The position numbers and the translations under genes are program-made. From positions 1 through 16,819 of the forward strand of contig JAAYND010000252.1 in NCBI GenBank assembly GCA_012521035.1: 16,819 nucleotides of DNA, given 5' to 3'. Position 1 is the first letter of the stretch. Each line of letters opens with the position of its first letter. Under the pieces are notes generated by a model. That model was given only the letters and a program-made list of their open reading frames with translations. It did no database searches and was not told the origin of the DNA. The DNA is from Methanomicrobiales archaeon. Its GTDB lineage: Archaea > Halobacteriota > Methanomicrobia > Methanomicrobiales > Methanoculleaceae. Of the stretch, positions 7,061 to 14,492 are shown one piece after another.

Positions 7061-8128
7061 ATGTCGCGGAACCTGCCCATTCTCCTCGGGGTATTCGTGG
7101 TGATGGCGCTCTCTAACGCCGTCGTCCCGGTGCTCCCCGACTTCGCCGGAGGAGCGGCGATGCAGGGGGCAGTCTACGCCGCATACTTTTTTGGTGTCTT
7201 TGTTACGGTGCTCCCGGCAGGGATGGCAAGCGACCGTATAGGCCGCGTGCCGCTCATCCATGCCGGGCTTCTCCTGACCCTCGCAAGCGGTATCCTCATA
7301 TTTCTCTTCCCCTCCGGCATACCGCTCCTCACGTTCCGGGTGATCGAGGGGCTCGGGGCGGGGCTCTTTATGTCGGCGGCGCTCGCGTGGGCAAACTCAC
7401 ACCCCTCGGCAGGAGAGACCAGCGGGTATGTCATGGCGGCCCAGAACCTCGGTCTTGTCGCCGGCCTCCTCGCCGCCGGGTGGCTTGCTACAGCATTCCG
7501 GAGCCACCTCGCCGGGATCGTCCTCTTCACAGCACTCACAGTCCCCGCGCTTGCGTTGAGCATCACCCTCCGTGAGAGCGAGCGCGGAGGGTTTGCGAGA
7601 GCAGACCTCCCGGCGATCGTCAGGAACTACTTCTGGCTCTTCGTCGCGGCGGCCATCCTCGTGGGTATGACCGGGGCTGTAGCAGCAATCTACCCGGAGT
7701 TCACTGGACGCGACCCTTCAATGCTCGCAATCCAGCTCGCGACGATCAATATCGCGACCGTCGTCGCCGTCCTCATCGCGCCCCGCATCCCCCTCCGACC
7801 GGCCAGAACAATCCGGGTCTCAGCGGTCCTCATGGCGGGGGCGGTCCTCGCAGGGTATATCACGCCCTACGCCCTCCCGGTCATCGGGGGCCTTGCGGGC
7901 GTGATCATCGTCGCCATACTCGCGTTCCTTGCGGAGACGAGGATCCAGCAGGGCGCGATGGTCGGGCTCTTCAACACCGCTACATACGCGGGGTTCACGT
8001 TCCTTGCCGCCCTCGCCGGGCTGGTCGCTGGAGGGGCAGGTTTCCTGGCGGCGTTTATCCTGCTCGCCGGTATGGCGGCGGCTATGGCGCTCACGATCAA
8101 CGGGTGCCGGTGCGAGTACCAGGGGTGA
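7061..8128 (+). CDS. major facilitator superfamily transporter
   Basis: A compact 355-residue membrane protein with twelve hydrophobic helices and very short loops. The diagnostic MFS motif A between helices 2 and 3 is present as GMASDRIGRVPL (about residues 54-65). The N- and C-terminal six-helix halves are joined by a loop at about residues 168-187 (LRESERGGFARADLP). No substrate can be inferred, but export of small molecules is common in short proteins of this type. The ATG lies two bases after the fttA stop, with no clear ribosome binding site, so translation is probably coupled to fttA. The downstream aldehyde dehydrogenase has its own promoter-like box. Confidence 0.88.
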   Translation: MSRNLPILLGVFVVMALSNAVVPVLPDFAGGAAMQGAVYAAYFFGVFVTVLPAGMASDRIGRVPLIHAGLLLTLASGILIFLFPSGIPLLTFRVIEGLGAGLFMSAALAWANSHPSAGETSGYVMAAQNLGLVAGLLAAGWLATAFRSHLAGIVLFTALTVPALALSITLRESERGGFARADLPAIVRNYFWLFVAAAILVGMTGAVAAIYPEFTGRDPSMLAIQLATINIATVVAVLIAPRIPLRPARTIRVSAVLMAGAVLAGYITPYALPVIGGLAGVIIVAILAFLAETRIQQGAMVGLFNTATYAGFTFLAALAGLVAGGAGFLAAFILLAGMAAAMALTINGCRCEYQG

Positions 8129-8136
8129 CCCGGAGC

Positions 8137-8145
8137 GCATATTAC
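8137..8145 (+). promoter_or_regulatory. TATA-like box for the aldehyde dehydrogenase
   Basis: GCATATTAC is centred about 27 bases before the ATG at 8168, and there is no Shine-Dalgarno, so a leaderless transcript is likely. Confidence 0.45.
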
Positions 8146-8167
8146 TCCTCTCCCCATACAGATCCGC

Positions 8168-9601
8168 ATGAAGGTTCTGATCAACGGCGAGTGGTGCGAC
8201 TCCCTCTCAGGGAAGACGTTTGCGGTGCATAATCCGGCGACGGGGGGTCTCGTCGGGGAGGCTCCTCTCTGCGGTGAGGATGACGTCCGGAGCGCCGTGG
8301 AGTCGGCGGATGAGGCGTTCGGGGACTGGGCGGCCAGGAGCCCCCGGGACCGGGGGAAGATCCTCTTCTTCGCAGCAGAGGAGGTGCGCCGCAGGAACAC
8401 CGATCTCGGGGCGCTCCTGACCGCTGAACAGGGAAAGCCCATCCGGGAGGCGATCGATGAGATCAACGGGTTTGCAAACATACTCGAGTTCTACCACGCC
8501 CTCTCGGCCGGGGGATGGGGGGAGTACCAGGATCTCCCGGGGTATGGCCACGCTATTGTCAGGAGAGAGCCGCTCGGCATCTGCGGCGCGATCATCCCCT
8601 GGAACATGCCGGCGCTCATCATGGGCTGGAAGATCGGGCCGGCCCTGGTGGCAGGAAATACTCTGATCGTAAAGCCCGCCCGGACCGCCCCGCTGACCTG
8701 CGGAAAGCTCGCGGAGATCCTCGCGGGCGCCGGCATCCCGCCGGGCGTCCTCTCCGTCGTCACCGGACCGGGAGAGACCGTCGGCCGCGAGATCGCGCGT
8801 AACCCGGCGATAAAGAAGGTCTCGTTCACCGGCGAGGGTTCGACCGGCCGGGAGGTCGCGCTGGACGCCGCGCCCGCCCTGAAACGGCTCACGCTGGAAC
8901 TCGGCGGGAGTGATCCCATGATCGTCTGCGATGATGCCGATATCGGGATGGCGGTCGATGGGGTCATCAAGGGGAGGTTCTACAACTGCGGCCAGACCTG
9001 TACGGCGGTAAAGCGGCTCTACCTCTATGAATCGATCGCGGATGAGTTTGTCCGGCGGCTTGTGGCGCGGGCCGGGGAGATCGTGGTCGGGAACGGCATG
9101 GACCGCGGTGTCAGCATGGGACCGATGAACAACCGGCAGGGTCTCGACCGACTGACCCGCCAGGTTGATGCCGCCCGGGAGCGGGATGAAGGGGAGATCA
9201 TCATGGGCGGAAAGGCCCCTGAGGGAGATATGTATGAACAGGGGTTCTTCTTCCTCCCGACGCTCATCGCCGGCGTTCCGCACGACTCCGCCCTCTTCTC
9301 CGAGGAGATCTTCGGGCCGGCCCTTCCCATCGCCACCGTCAGGGATCTTGATGAGGCGCTTGAGCGGGCGAATGACAGCCGTTATGGTCTCGGGGCATCG
9401 GTCTGGACCCGGAACGCAGATGTTATCACCCGCGCGACAGGGGAACTCGAGGCCGGGATCGTCTGGGTCAACCAGCACCTGCGCATACCGCCCGATGTGC
9501 CGTTTGGAGGGACGAAGGGGAGCGGCATCGGGCGGGAGAACGGAAGCAGGGCGCTCGATGACTATACCGAGGAGAAGACCATACTGATACGCCCGGGATA
9601 G
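8168..9601 (+). CDS. NAD(P)-dependent aldehyde dehydrogenase (succinate-semialdehyde/lactaldehyde type)
   Basis: A full-length 477-residue member of the ALDH superfamily that oxidises an aldehyde to the acid with NAD(P). The residues needed for catalysis are visible: N146 in IIPWNMP, the nucleotide-site FTGEGSTG at 220-227, general base E244 in LTLELGG, and the nucleophile C278 in FYNCGQTC. EEIFGP near residue 378 and PFGGTKGSGIGRENG near the C-terminus are also conserved. It resembles the succinate-semialdehyde and lactaldehyde dehydrogenase branch. In methanogens a lactaldehyde dehydrogenase was proposed to supply lactate for F420, and cofE lies in this window, but it is 6 kb away and the substrate here is unproven. 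The gene appears monocistronic, with its own TATA-like box and the long pyrBI leader downstream. Confidence 0.92.
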   Translation: MKVLINGEWCDSLSGKTFAVHNPATGGLVGEAPLCGEDDVRSAVESADEAFGDWAARSPRDRGKILFFAAEEVRRRNTDLGALLTAEQGKPIREAIDEINGFANILEFYHALSAGGWGEYQDLPGYGHAIVRREPLGICGAIIPWNMPALIMGWKIGPALVAGNTLIVKPARTAPLTCGKLAEILAGAGIPPGVLSVVTGPGETVGREIARNPAIKKVSFTGEGSTGREVALDAAPALKRLTLELGGSDPMIVCDDADIGMAVDGVIKGRFYNCGQTCTAVKRLYLYESIADEFVRRLVARAGEIVVGNGMDRGVSMGPMNNRQGLDRLTRQVDAARERDEGEIIMGGKAPEGDMYEQGFFFLPTLIAGVPHDSALFSEEIFGPALPIATVRDLDEALERANDSRYGLGASVWTRNADVITRATGELEAGIVWVNQHLRIPPDVPFGGTKGSGIGRENGSRALDDYTEEKTILIRPG

Positions 9602-9769
9602 GGTGCCGGCCAGAGGTCTATCGGACCAGAAAAAAAGTATTAGTGGATGTGAGGTGAACCAGTATTCAGGAGAGGAGAGGGGGTCTCGCCCGTGTCACGG
9701 CGGAAGACAGGGCGATTCAGATGGCTACGCGCCTGACCGGGCCCGGGATCCCCGGAAGGTAGCCACACA
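9602..9769 (+). promoter_or_regulatory. structured leader of pyrBI with two hairpins
   Basis: No conserved gene occupies these 168 bases. A/T-rich AAAAAAAGTATTA at 9629-9641 is the best TATA candidate, predicting transcription start near 9665. The first hairpin spans 9686-9715: TCGCCC (9686-9691) pairs with GGGCGA (9710-9715), and TGTC (9693-9696) with GACA (9706-9709), with one bulged base. The second spans 9722-9765: TGGCTAC (9722-9728) pairs with GTAGCCA (9759-9765), enclosing a smaller CCGGG/CCCGG stem (9743-9747 and 9751-9755). Its right arm overlaps the end of the pyrB ribosome binding site AGGT (9757-9760), so folding could control pyrB translation. The pairing is seen; regulation is inferred. 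Confidence 0.6.
9692..9736 (+). CDS. possible 14-residue leader peptide before pyrB
   Basis: A GTG start preceded by the purine-rich GGAGAGGAGAGGGGG at about 9669-9683 opens a 14-residue frame, MSRRKTGRFRWLRA, ending in TGA at 9734-9736. Its translation would run through the right arm of the first hairpin and into the left arm of the second, the geometry expected of a translation-coupled attenuator. The sequence is arginine-rich (five of 14 residues) and has no homologue I recognise. The reading frame may well be chance. Confidence 0.15.
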   Translation: MSRRKTGRFRWLRA

Positions 9770-10666
9770 ATGTATCATATTATATCTATCCGTGATTTTG
9801 AGCGCAGAGATCTCGATTACCTGCTCGATCGGGCGCAGGAGTTTGATGCCGGGAAGTACCAGCCCCGGATGCTTGAGGATAAACTTGCGGCGCTTCTCTT
9901 CGTTGAGCCAAGCACCCGCACGCGGATGTCGTTTGCGACGGCCATGGCGCGGCTCGGCGGGATGTGGATCAGCGTCGATTCGGTCGAGGCAAGCTCTATC
10001 GTCAAGGGCGAGACCCTGGCCGATACCATCAGGGTGCTGAGCGGCTACGCGGACGCTATCGTGCTCCGCCACCCGAAGGAGGGGGCGGCACGGCTGGCGA
10101 GCGAGTTTGCCACGGTGCCGGTGATAAACGCCGGCGACGGCGCGGGGCAGCACCCGAGCCAGACACTTCTCGACCTCTACACGATCCGGCAGGCGATGCC
10201 GGTCGATGGTATCAGCGTCGGGCTCCTCGGGGACCTGCGCTACGGTAGGACCGCGCACTCGCTGGCCCTCGCCCTCTCGCTCTACGGCGTCACCCTGCAT
10301 ACGATCGCGCCGGAAGGGCTTGAGATGCCGGAGAGCATCATCTTCGAACTCCGGGAGCGCGGGATGGAGGTCGTCGAGCATAAAGATGTGCAGGAGGTTC
10401 TCCAGGAACTCGACGTCCTCTACGTCACGAGGATACAGCGCGAACGGTTCCCAGACTCGGCATCATACTACAACGTCGCATCCAGTTACCGGATCACGCC
10501 CGACCTCCTCACCGACGTCAGGGAGCACCTGATGATCCTCCACCCCCTCCCGCGCGCCGGCGAGATCGACCCTGCGGTGGATCGGACACCGTATGCACGC
10601 TACTTTGAGCAGGCGAGGAACGGGGTGCCTGTCCGGATGGCGCTCCTCAGAGAGGTGATGAGATGA
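9770..10666 (+). CDS. pyrB: aspartate carbamoyltransferase catalytic subunit
   Basis: PyrB joins carbamoyl phosphate and L-aspartate to make N-carbamoyl-aspartate, the committed step of pyrimidine synthesis, in the cytoplasm. The 298-residue chain has the usual length. Its carbamoyl-phosphate site STRTR lies at 48-52, K79 is in the 80s loop (SSIVKGET), and GQHPSQTLLD (126-135) and HPLPR (258-262) complete the active site. The protein begins at the conserved first helix. Its last four bases overlap the pyrI start, so the two chains of the holoenzyme are coupled. Expression may be controlled by the structured leader immediately upstream. Confidence 0.97.
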   Translation: MYHIISIRDFERRDLDYLLDRAQEFDAGKYQPRMLEDKLAALLFVEPSTRTRMSFATAMARLGGMWISVDSVEASSIVKGETLADTIRVLSGYADAIVLRHPKEGAARLASEFATVPVINAGDGAGQHPSQTLLDLYTIRQAMPVDGISVGLLGDLRYGRTAHSLALALSLYGVTLHTIAPEGLEMPESIIFELRERGMEVVEHKDVQEVLQELDVLYVTRIQRERFPDSASYYNVASSYRITPDLLTDVREHLMILHPLPRAGEIDPAVDRTPYARYFEQARNGVPVRMALLREVMR

Positions 10667-11130
10667 GCAGGACCGATCCCTCGCGGGGGCTGCTCGTAAG
10701 CCCGATCAGGAACGGCACCGTCATCGACCATATAACGGCAGGCGAGGCCTTGAACGTCTTAAAGATACTCGGTATAACCGGGTCGACCCGGGAGTGCCTG
10801 AGCATCGCGACGAACGTCGAGAGCAAGAGGCTCGGGAGGAAGGATATCGTCAAGGTGGAGAACCGGGAGCTCCGAAAAGAGGAGGTGGACCGGATCGCCC
10901 TGATCGCACCGCACGCAAAGATCAACATCATCCGGGAGTACCAGGTGGCGGAGAAGAAGGGTGTGAAGATTCCAAAAATCCTCAAGGGCGTGGTCAGGTG
11001 CCCGAACCCCGGTTGCATCACAAACTCAAGCGAACCGACGGAGAGCACGTTTGAGGTGCTTGAGGCGGGGCTGCGGTGCTTCTACTGCGACTGGTTGATC
11101 AAGGACAATATCGCAAACCACATCATCTGA
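10663..11130 (+). CDS. pyrI: aspartate carbamoyltransferase regulatory subunit
   Basis: PyrI dimers bind nucleotide effectors such as CTP and ATP and bridge PyrB trimers into the allosteric holoenzyme. The 155-residue length matches the family. The N-terminal allosteric domain opens GLLVSPIRNGTVIDHI. The C-terminal zinc domain has C113-x4-C118 and C139-x2-C142 (CPNPGC and CFYC), which hold the structural zinc that docks PyrB. The ATG overlaps the pyrB stop by four bases (ATGA). Its own 3' end overlaps the stop of the convergent coaD by eight bases, leaving no intergenic terminator. Confidence 0.97.
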   Translation: MSRTDPSRGLLVSPIRNGTVIDHITAGEALNVLKILGITGSTRECLSIATNVESKRLGRKDIVKVENRELRKEEVDRIALIAPHAKINIIREYQVAEKKGVKIPKILKGVVRCPNPGCITNSSEPTESTFEVLEAGLRCFYCDWLIKDNIANHII

Positions 11131-11581
11131 TCAGGCGCCCGTAGCGGTCGATCTCCCCCCGATAGACACGGGTGCTTGAGATCCGCCGGCCGTCTTCAGC
11201 GAGGACACATGAGATCTCATGGAGATCCACTTTTTCCCTCCCCCGCTGCCGCCGAAGTTCGTTTATCTCCACGGCGACCGGGAAGGTCTCCTCTGAGACG
11301 ACGAGTATATCAAAATCGACGTCGAGAGCGCTACCGTAGCGGTCAGTGAGCGGTTCGACCTTCCACTCCGCCGTATAACCTCGCTTTCTGATAAATTCCT
11401 TTATGTTTTCCAGGCGTTTCTGGTATGAATGGACGGGGTGTACCTTCGCGCCGGCAAACTCGTCGGTCGTTAACCCTATGATCACCTCGCCGTCAGGTCC
11501 CGCCACCTCAAACGAGCGGGAGAGGAGTTTCTTGTGCCCGGCATGCAGGGGATCGAACGTCCCCCCGACCATCACTTTCAT
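11123..11581 (-). CDS. coaD: phosphopantetheine adenylyltransferase, archaeal type
   Basis: This enzyme transfers AMP from ATP to 4'-phosphopantetheine to form dephospho-CoA, the penultimate step of coenzyme A synthesis. The 152-residue protein is a small nucleotidyltransferase alpha/beta phosphodiesterase: it starts MKVMVGGTFDPLHAGH, with the HxGH catalytic motif at 13-16, and has the late ISSTRV motif near residue 138. It resembles the archaeal and eukaryotic PPAT group rather than bacterial CoaD. The upstream in-frame ATG at 11650 would add 23 residues with no family likeness, and a TATA-like box sits 25 bases before the chosen ATG. The gene is convergent with pyrI and divergent from the gamma-carbonic anhydrase gene. 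Confidence 0.9.
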   Translation of the reverse strand: MKVMVGGTFDPLHAGHKKLLSRSFEVAGPDGEVIIGLTTDEFAGAKVHPVHSYQKRLENIKEFIRKRGYTAEWKVEPLTDRYGSALDVDFDILVVSEETFPVAVEINELRRQRGREKVDLHEISCVLAEDGRRISSTRVYRGEIDRYGRLIR

Positions 11582-11602
11582 CAAGAAACGTTTGCCGCAG
11601 GA

Positions 11603-11612
11603 TCTTTTATGG
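11603..11612 (-). promoter_or_regulatory. TATA-like box for coaD
   Basis: On the minus strand this reads CCATAAAAGA, centred about 26 bases before the coaD ATG at 11581, which suits a leaderless transcript. Confidence 0.45.
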
Positions 11613-11651
11613 GTAGTGCTCCAGGGGCGCCATGTGTGGAGGGAGAACATT

Positions 11652-11665
11652 TTGTATCGTTACAA
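11652..11665. repeat. TTGTA/TACAA palindrome at the gamma-carbonic anhydrase promoter
   Basis: TTGTATCGTTACAA is a perfect 5-bp inverted repeat around four bases. It is centred 24 bases before the ATG at 11683, exactly where a TATA box is expected, so it may be a TATA element, an operator, or both. A second small inverted repeat, AGTA/TACT at 11671-11682, abuts the start codon. Confidence 0.45.
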
Positions 11666-11682
11666 CAAACAGTAGACGTACT

Positions 11683-12174
11683 ATGGGGAGTGGAACAGTT
11701 GTGGGAGACCGCATCTTTATTGCGGAGAACGCAACAGTCATCGGAGATGTGACTCTCGCTGATGACGTGAACATCTGGTTCGGCGCTGTGGTCAGGGCCG
11801 ACAGGGACTCGATCACGGTAGGGGCCGGCTCAAACATACAGGATAACGCCGTCGTCCACACCACGCCCGGGTTTCCGGTAGGGATCGGGGCGGGGGTCTC
11901 TGTCGGCCACGGCGCCATCCTGCACGGCTGCACCGTCGAGGACGATGTGCTCATCGGTATGGGTGCGATCGTCTTAAACGGCGCTGTGGTGGGGACGGGC
12001 TCCATCATCGGCGCCGGCGCCGTGGTGACTGAGGGAAGAGTGATCCCGCCGCGATCGCTCGTCCTCGGCGTGCCCGGGAAGGTGGTCAGGGAGACGACGC
12101 CTGAGCAGCAGGAGACGATCCTCCACAACGCGCGGGAGTACATCAAGCTCGCCGGGGAGTACCGCAATGGTTGA
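11683..12174 (+). CDS. gamma-class carbonic anhydrase homologue (left-handed beta-helix)
   Basis: This 163-residue hexapeptide-repeat protein should fold as a left-handed beta-helix and form trimers, as in the Cam/CamH family that interconverts CO2 and bicarbonate. The three zinc-binding histidines are present: H59 in NAVVH, and H76 and H81 in VGHGAILH. Conserved R38, D40 and Q53 are also there. The acidic loop and catalytic glutamates of the archetypal Methanosarcina Cam are absent, so it is CamH-like and its activity is not certain; some homologues bind other ligands or act as acyltransferases. There is no signal peptide. The ATG at 11683 gives a normal N-terminus, but an in-frame ATG at 11632 exists. 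Its stop overlaps the HdrA-like start by eight bases. Confidence 0.87.
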   Translation: MGSGTVVGDRIFIAENATVIGDVTLADDVNIWFGAVVRADRDSITVGAGSNIQDNAVVHTTPGFPVGIGAGVSVGHGAILHGCTVEDDVLIGMGAIVLNGAVVGTGSIIGAGAVVTEGRVIPPRSLVLGVPGKVVRETTPEQQETILHNAREYIKLAGEYRNG

Positions 12175-13441
12175 GGTTGTCGTCATCGGCGCCGGGGTCG
12201 CCGGCATCCAGGCGGCGCTCGACCTCGCCGGCCACAACATCCACGTGCACCTCATCGAGCGCGAACCCTCCATCGGCGGGCATATGGCTCAACTCGACAA
12301 GACGTTTCCCACAAACGACTGCTCCATGTGCATCCTCTCTCCAAAGATGGTGGAGGTGAGCCGGAACCCGAACGTCACCATCCACACATGCTCCGAGGTC
12401 GAGTCGGTCAGCGGCGAGGCCGGGAGCTTCCGCGTCAGGGTCAGGAAACACCCCCGCTACATCATCGAGAGCGAGTGCAACGGGTGTGAGGACTGCGTCC
12501 ATATATGCCCGGTGGAGGTCTACAACCGGTTCGATGCCGGCATAGGCGTCCGGAAGGCCATTTACAAACCCCACCCCCAGGCGGTCCCTGATATCGTCAT
12601 CAAGGACCAGGAGCACTGTATCGAGTGCGGTCTCTGCTACGATGTCTGCGGAAGGGAGGCGATCCTCCGCGAGGATGAGGAGCGCTTCATCGATATCGAG
12701 GCGGCGAGCATCATCGTCACCACAGGGTACGGGACGTTTGATGCGAGGAACAAGAGACAGTTCCGCTACCTCACAATCCCTGACGTCATAACGAGCCTTG
12801 AGTTTGAGCGGATGATCAACGCGAGCGGCCCGACGGGGGGCAGGCTCCGGCGGCTCTCAAACGGGAAGCCGCCCCGGAGCATAGCGTTCGTCCAGTGCGT
12901 CGGTTCCCGGGACATCGCCGCCGGTCGCCCCTACTGTTCAGGGGTCTGCTGCATGTACGCTATGAAGAACGCCATGCTCATCAAGGAGAAGAACCCCGGG
13001 ATCGAGGTTACCGTCTTCTATAACGATATCCGGGCATACGGCAAGGGCTACGAGGAGTACTACGAGCGGGCGAAGGATCTCGGGGTCCGGTTCATCCGCG
13101 GGTTCCCGGGTGAGGTGCTCGAAGAGAACGATCACCTGGTGATGGTCGCCGAGAACACCGAGACCCTTGAGATGGAGACGGTCCACCCCGACCTCGTTGT
13201 GCTCTCGATCGGGCTTGAGCCGTCCGCCGGGGCGGATGAGATCGCAAATATGCTTGGTATCCCGCAGGATGAGACGGGGTTCTTCAGTATAGCCGACCAG
13301 AAGGTCGGTCCCGTCCTCACGGTAAAGCCGGGGATATACGTCGCCGGGGCGGCAACCGCACCGAGGGATATACCCGATTCGGTCGCCATGGGCAGGGCAG
13401 CGGCTATGCGGGCCTATCTGGATACCCTTCGGGCGGAGTGA
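12167..13441 (+). CDS. short HdrA-like iron-sulfur flavoprotein
   Basis: HdrA is the electron-bifurcating FAD subunit of heterodisulfide reductase. This 424-residue paralogue begins directly at the FAD-binding strand (GAGVAGIQAALDLA, 8-21). It then has a two-cluster ferredoxin insert with C104, C107, C110 and C114, and C151, C154, C157 and C161. The thioredoxin-reductase-like part resumes at about 176 and ends in an FAD-contacting AGAATAPRDIPDSVAMG. C244, C257, C261 and C262 (QCVGSR and YCSGVCC) match in spacing the cysteines that bind the unusual cluster of HdrA. The usual N-terminal domain of about 140 residues and the C-terminal ferredoxin domain are missing, and no hdrB or hdrC is nearby. 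It overlaps both neighbours, so it is translated with the carbonic anhydrase homologue and mtnA. Its electron partners are unknown. Confidence 0.9.
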   Translation: MVEVVVIGAGVAGIQAALDLAGHNIHVHLIEREPSIGGHMAQLDKTFPTNDCSMCILSPKMVEVSRNPNVTIHTCSEVESVSGEAGSFRVRVRKHPRYIIESECNGCEDCVHICPVEVYNRFDAGIGVRKAIYKPHPQAVPDIVIKDQEHCIECGLCYDVCGREAILREDEERFIDIEAASIIVTTGYGTFDARNKRQFRYLTIPDVITSLEFERMINASGPTGGRLRRLSNGKPPRSIAFVQCVGSRDIAAGRPYCSGVCCMYAMKNAMLIKEKNPGIEVTVFYNDIRAYGKGYEEYYERAKDLGVRFIRGFPGEVLEENDHLVMVAENTETLEMETVHPDLVVLSIGLEPSAGADEIANMLGIPQDETGFFSIADQKVGPVLTVKPGIYVAGAATAPRDIPDSVAMGRAAAMRAYLDTLRAE

Positions 13442-13443
13442 GC

Positions 13444-14484
13444 ATGACAGAGGAAGAGCCCTACACCATCGCATGGGAGGAGGAGACCGGGAGCATCGTC
13501 TACATCGACCAGACCCTCCTCCCCGGGCAGTGCCGGGTTGTCCGGTGCACCACCATCGATGACCTCGCCCGGGCGATCCGGAGGCTCGAGGTCCGGGGGG
13601 CGCCGGCGCTCGGTATCGCGGGTGCGATGGGTGTGGCGCTCGCGGCCGTCCGGAGCACTGAAGAGGATCTGGACCGGTTCCGGGTGGAGGTCGGTCAGGC
13701 CGCCGACCTCCTCCGGGGCACCAGGCCGACCGCGGTGAACCTCGCGTGGGGGATCGACCGCGTGATACGGAAGGTCGCGATGGCCGCGTCGGTTGAGGAG
13801 GCGAAACGGCTCGCGGTCGCGGAGGCGAACGCGGTCGCCGAGGAGGACGAACTGACCTGCCGGAAGATCGGTGCGTTCGGTGAAGGCCTCTTCCCCAACC
13901 GGTGCACCGTCCTCACCCACTGCAACGCCGGAGCGCTCGCCTGCCGGTGCTGGGGAACAGCGCTCGGGGTGATCCGGTCGGCGGTCGCCGCCGGGAAGGA
14001 CGTCCGGGTGATCGCCTGCGAGACCCGGCCGCTGAACCAGGGGTCACGACTCACCTGCTGGGAACTTGCCCGGGACGGTATCGACGTGACCCTCATCCCG
14101 GACTCCTCGGCCGCGTACCTGATGCGGAAGGGGGCGATCGACCTCGTCATCGTCGGCGCAGACCGGATCACGGGAGACGCGGTCTTCAATAAGATCGGGA
14201 CGTACATGCACGCCGTCGCCGCCCGGCATCATAAAATACCGTTCTACGTCGCGGCGCCGGTCTCCACGTTCGACCTCACGCGGACCGAGGAGGAGGTCAC
14301 CGTCGAGGAGCGGAACCGGGCCGAACTCGCATACTGCGGCGAGCGCCAGCTCGCACCCGATGATGTGGCCGTACTCAACTACGCCTTCGACGCCACGCCC
14401 CTCGACCTCGTCGATGCGATCGTAACCGATATCGGGGTGCTCCGGCAGCCATACACCGAATCATTCAGGCTGATCAGAAAATAG
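13444..14484 (+). CDS. mtnA: S-methyl-5-thioribose-1-phosphate isomerase
   Basis: MtnA converts methylthioribose-1-phosphate to methylthioribulose-1-phosphate in salvage of the methylthioadenosine left over from S-adenosylmethionine use. The 346-residue protein has the family motifs RGAPALGIAGA (51-61), THCNAGALA (158-166), CETRPLNQGSRLT (192-204) and IVGADRI (236-242). Catalytic-type C160 and D240 fall at the same numbers as in the Bacillus enzyme. The related ribose-1,5-bisphosphate isomerase and eIF2B-like proteins are shorter and less similar, though activity on other 1-phosphates cannot be excluded. The ATG at 13444 is preferred because GGAGTGA lies five bases upstream; a GTG at 13438 overlapping the HdrA-like stop is also possible. 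DUF116 follows after eight bases. Confidence 0.9.
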   Translation: MTEEEPYTIAWEEETGSIVYIDQTLLPGQCRVVRCTTIDDLARAIRRLEVRGAPALGIAGAMGVALAAVRSTEEDLDRFRVEVGQAADLLRGTRPTAVNLAWGIDRVIRKVAMAASVEEAKRLAVAEANAVAEEDELTCRKIGAFGEGLFPNRCTVLTHCNAGALACRCWGTALGVIRSAVAAGKDVRVIACETRPLNQGSRLTCWELARDGIDVTLIPDSSAAYLMRKGAIDLVIVGADRITGDAVFNKIGTYMHAVAARHHKIPFYVAAPVSTFDLTRTEEEVTVEERNRAELAYCGERQLAPDDVAVLNYAFDATPLDLVDAIVTDIGVLRQPYTESFRLIRK

Positions 14485-14492
14485 GAGAAAAT

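Noticed and set aside
8207..9478. 423-residue open frame antisense to the aldehyde dehydrogenase
   Set aside because: Long antisense frames are common opposite GC-rich genes. Its protein is rich in Arg, Asp, Gly and Pro without any recognisable domain, and the sense gene is certain.
9603..10040. Plus-strand frame covering the pyrB leader and running into pyrB
   Set aside because: It shares pyrB sequence out of frame, and its leader part has no family likeness and crosses both hairpins.
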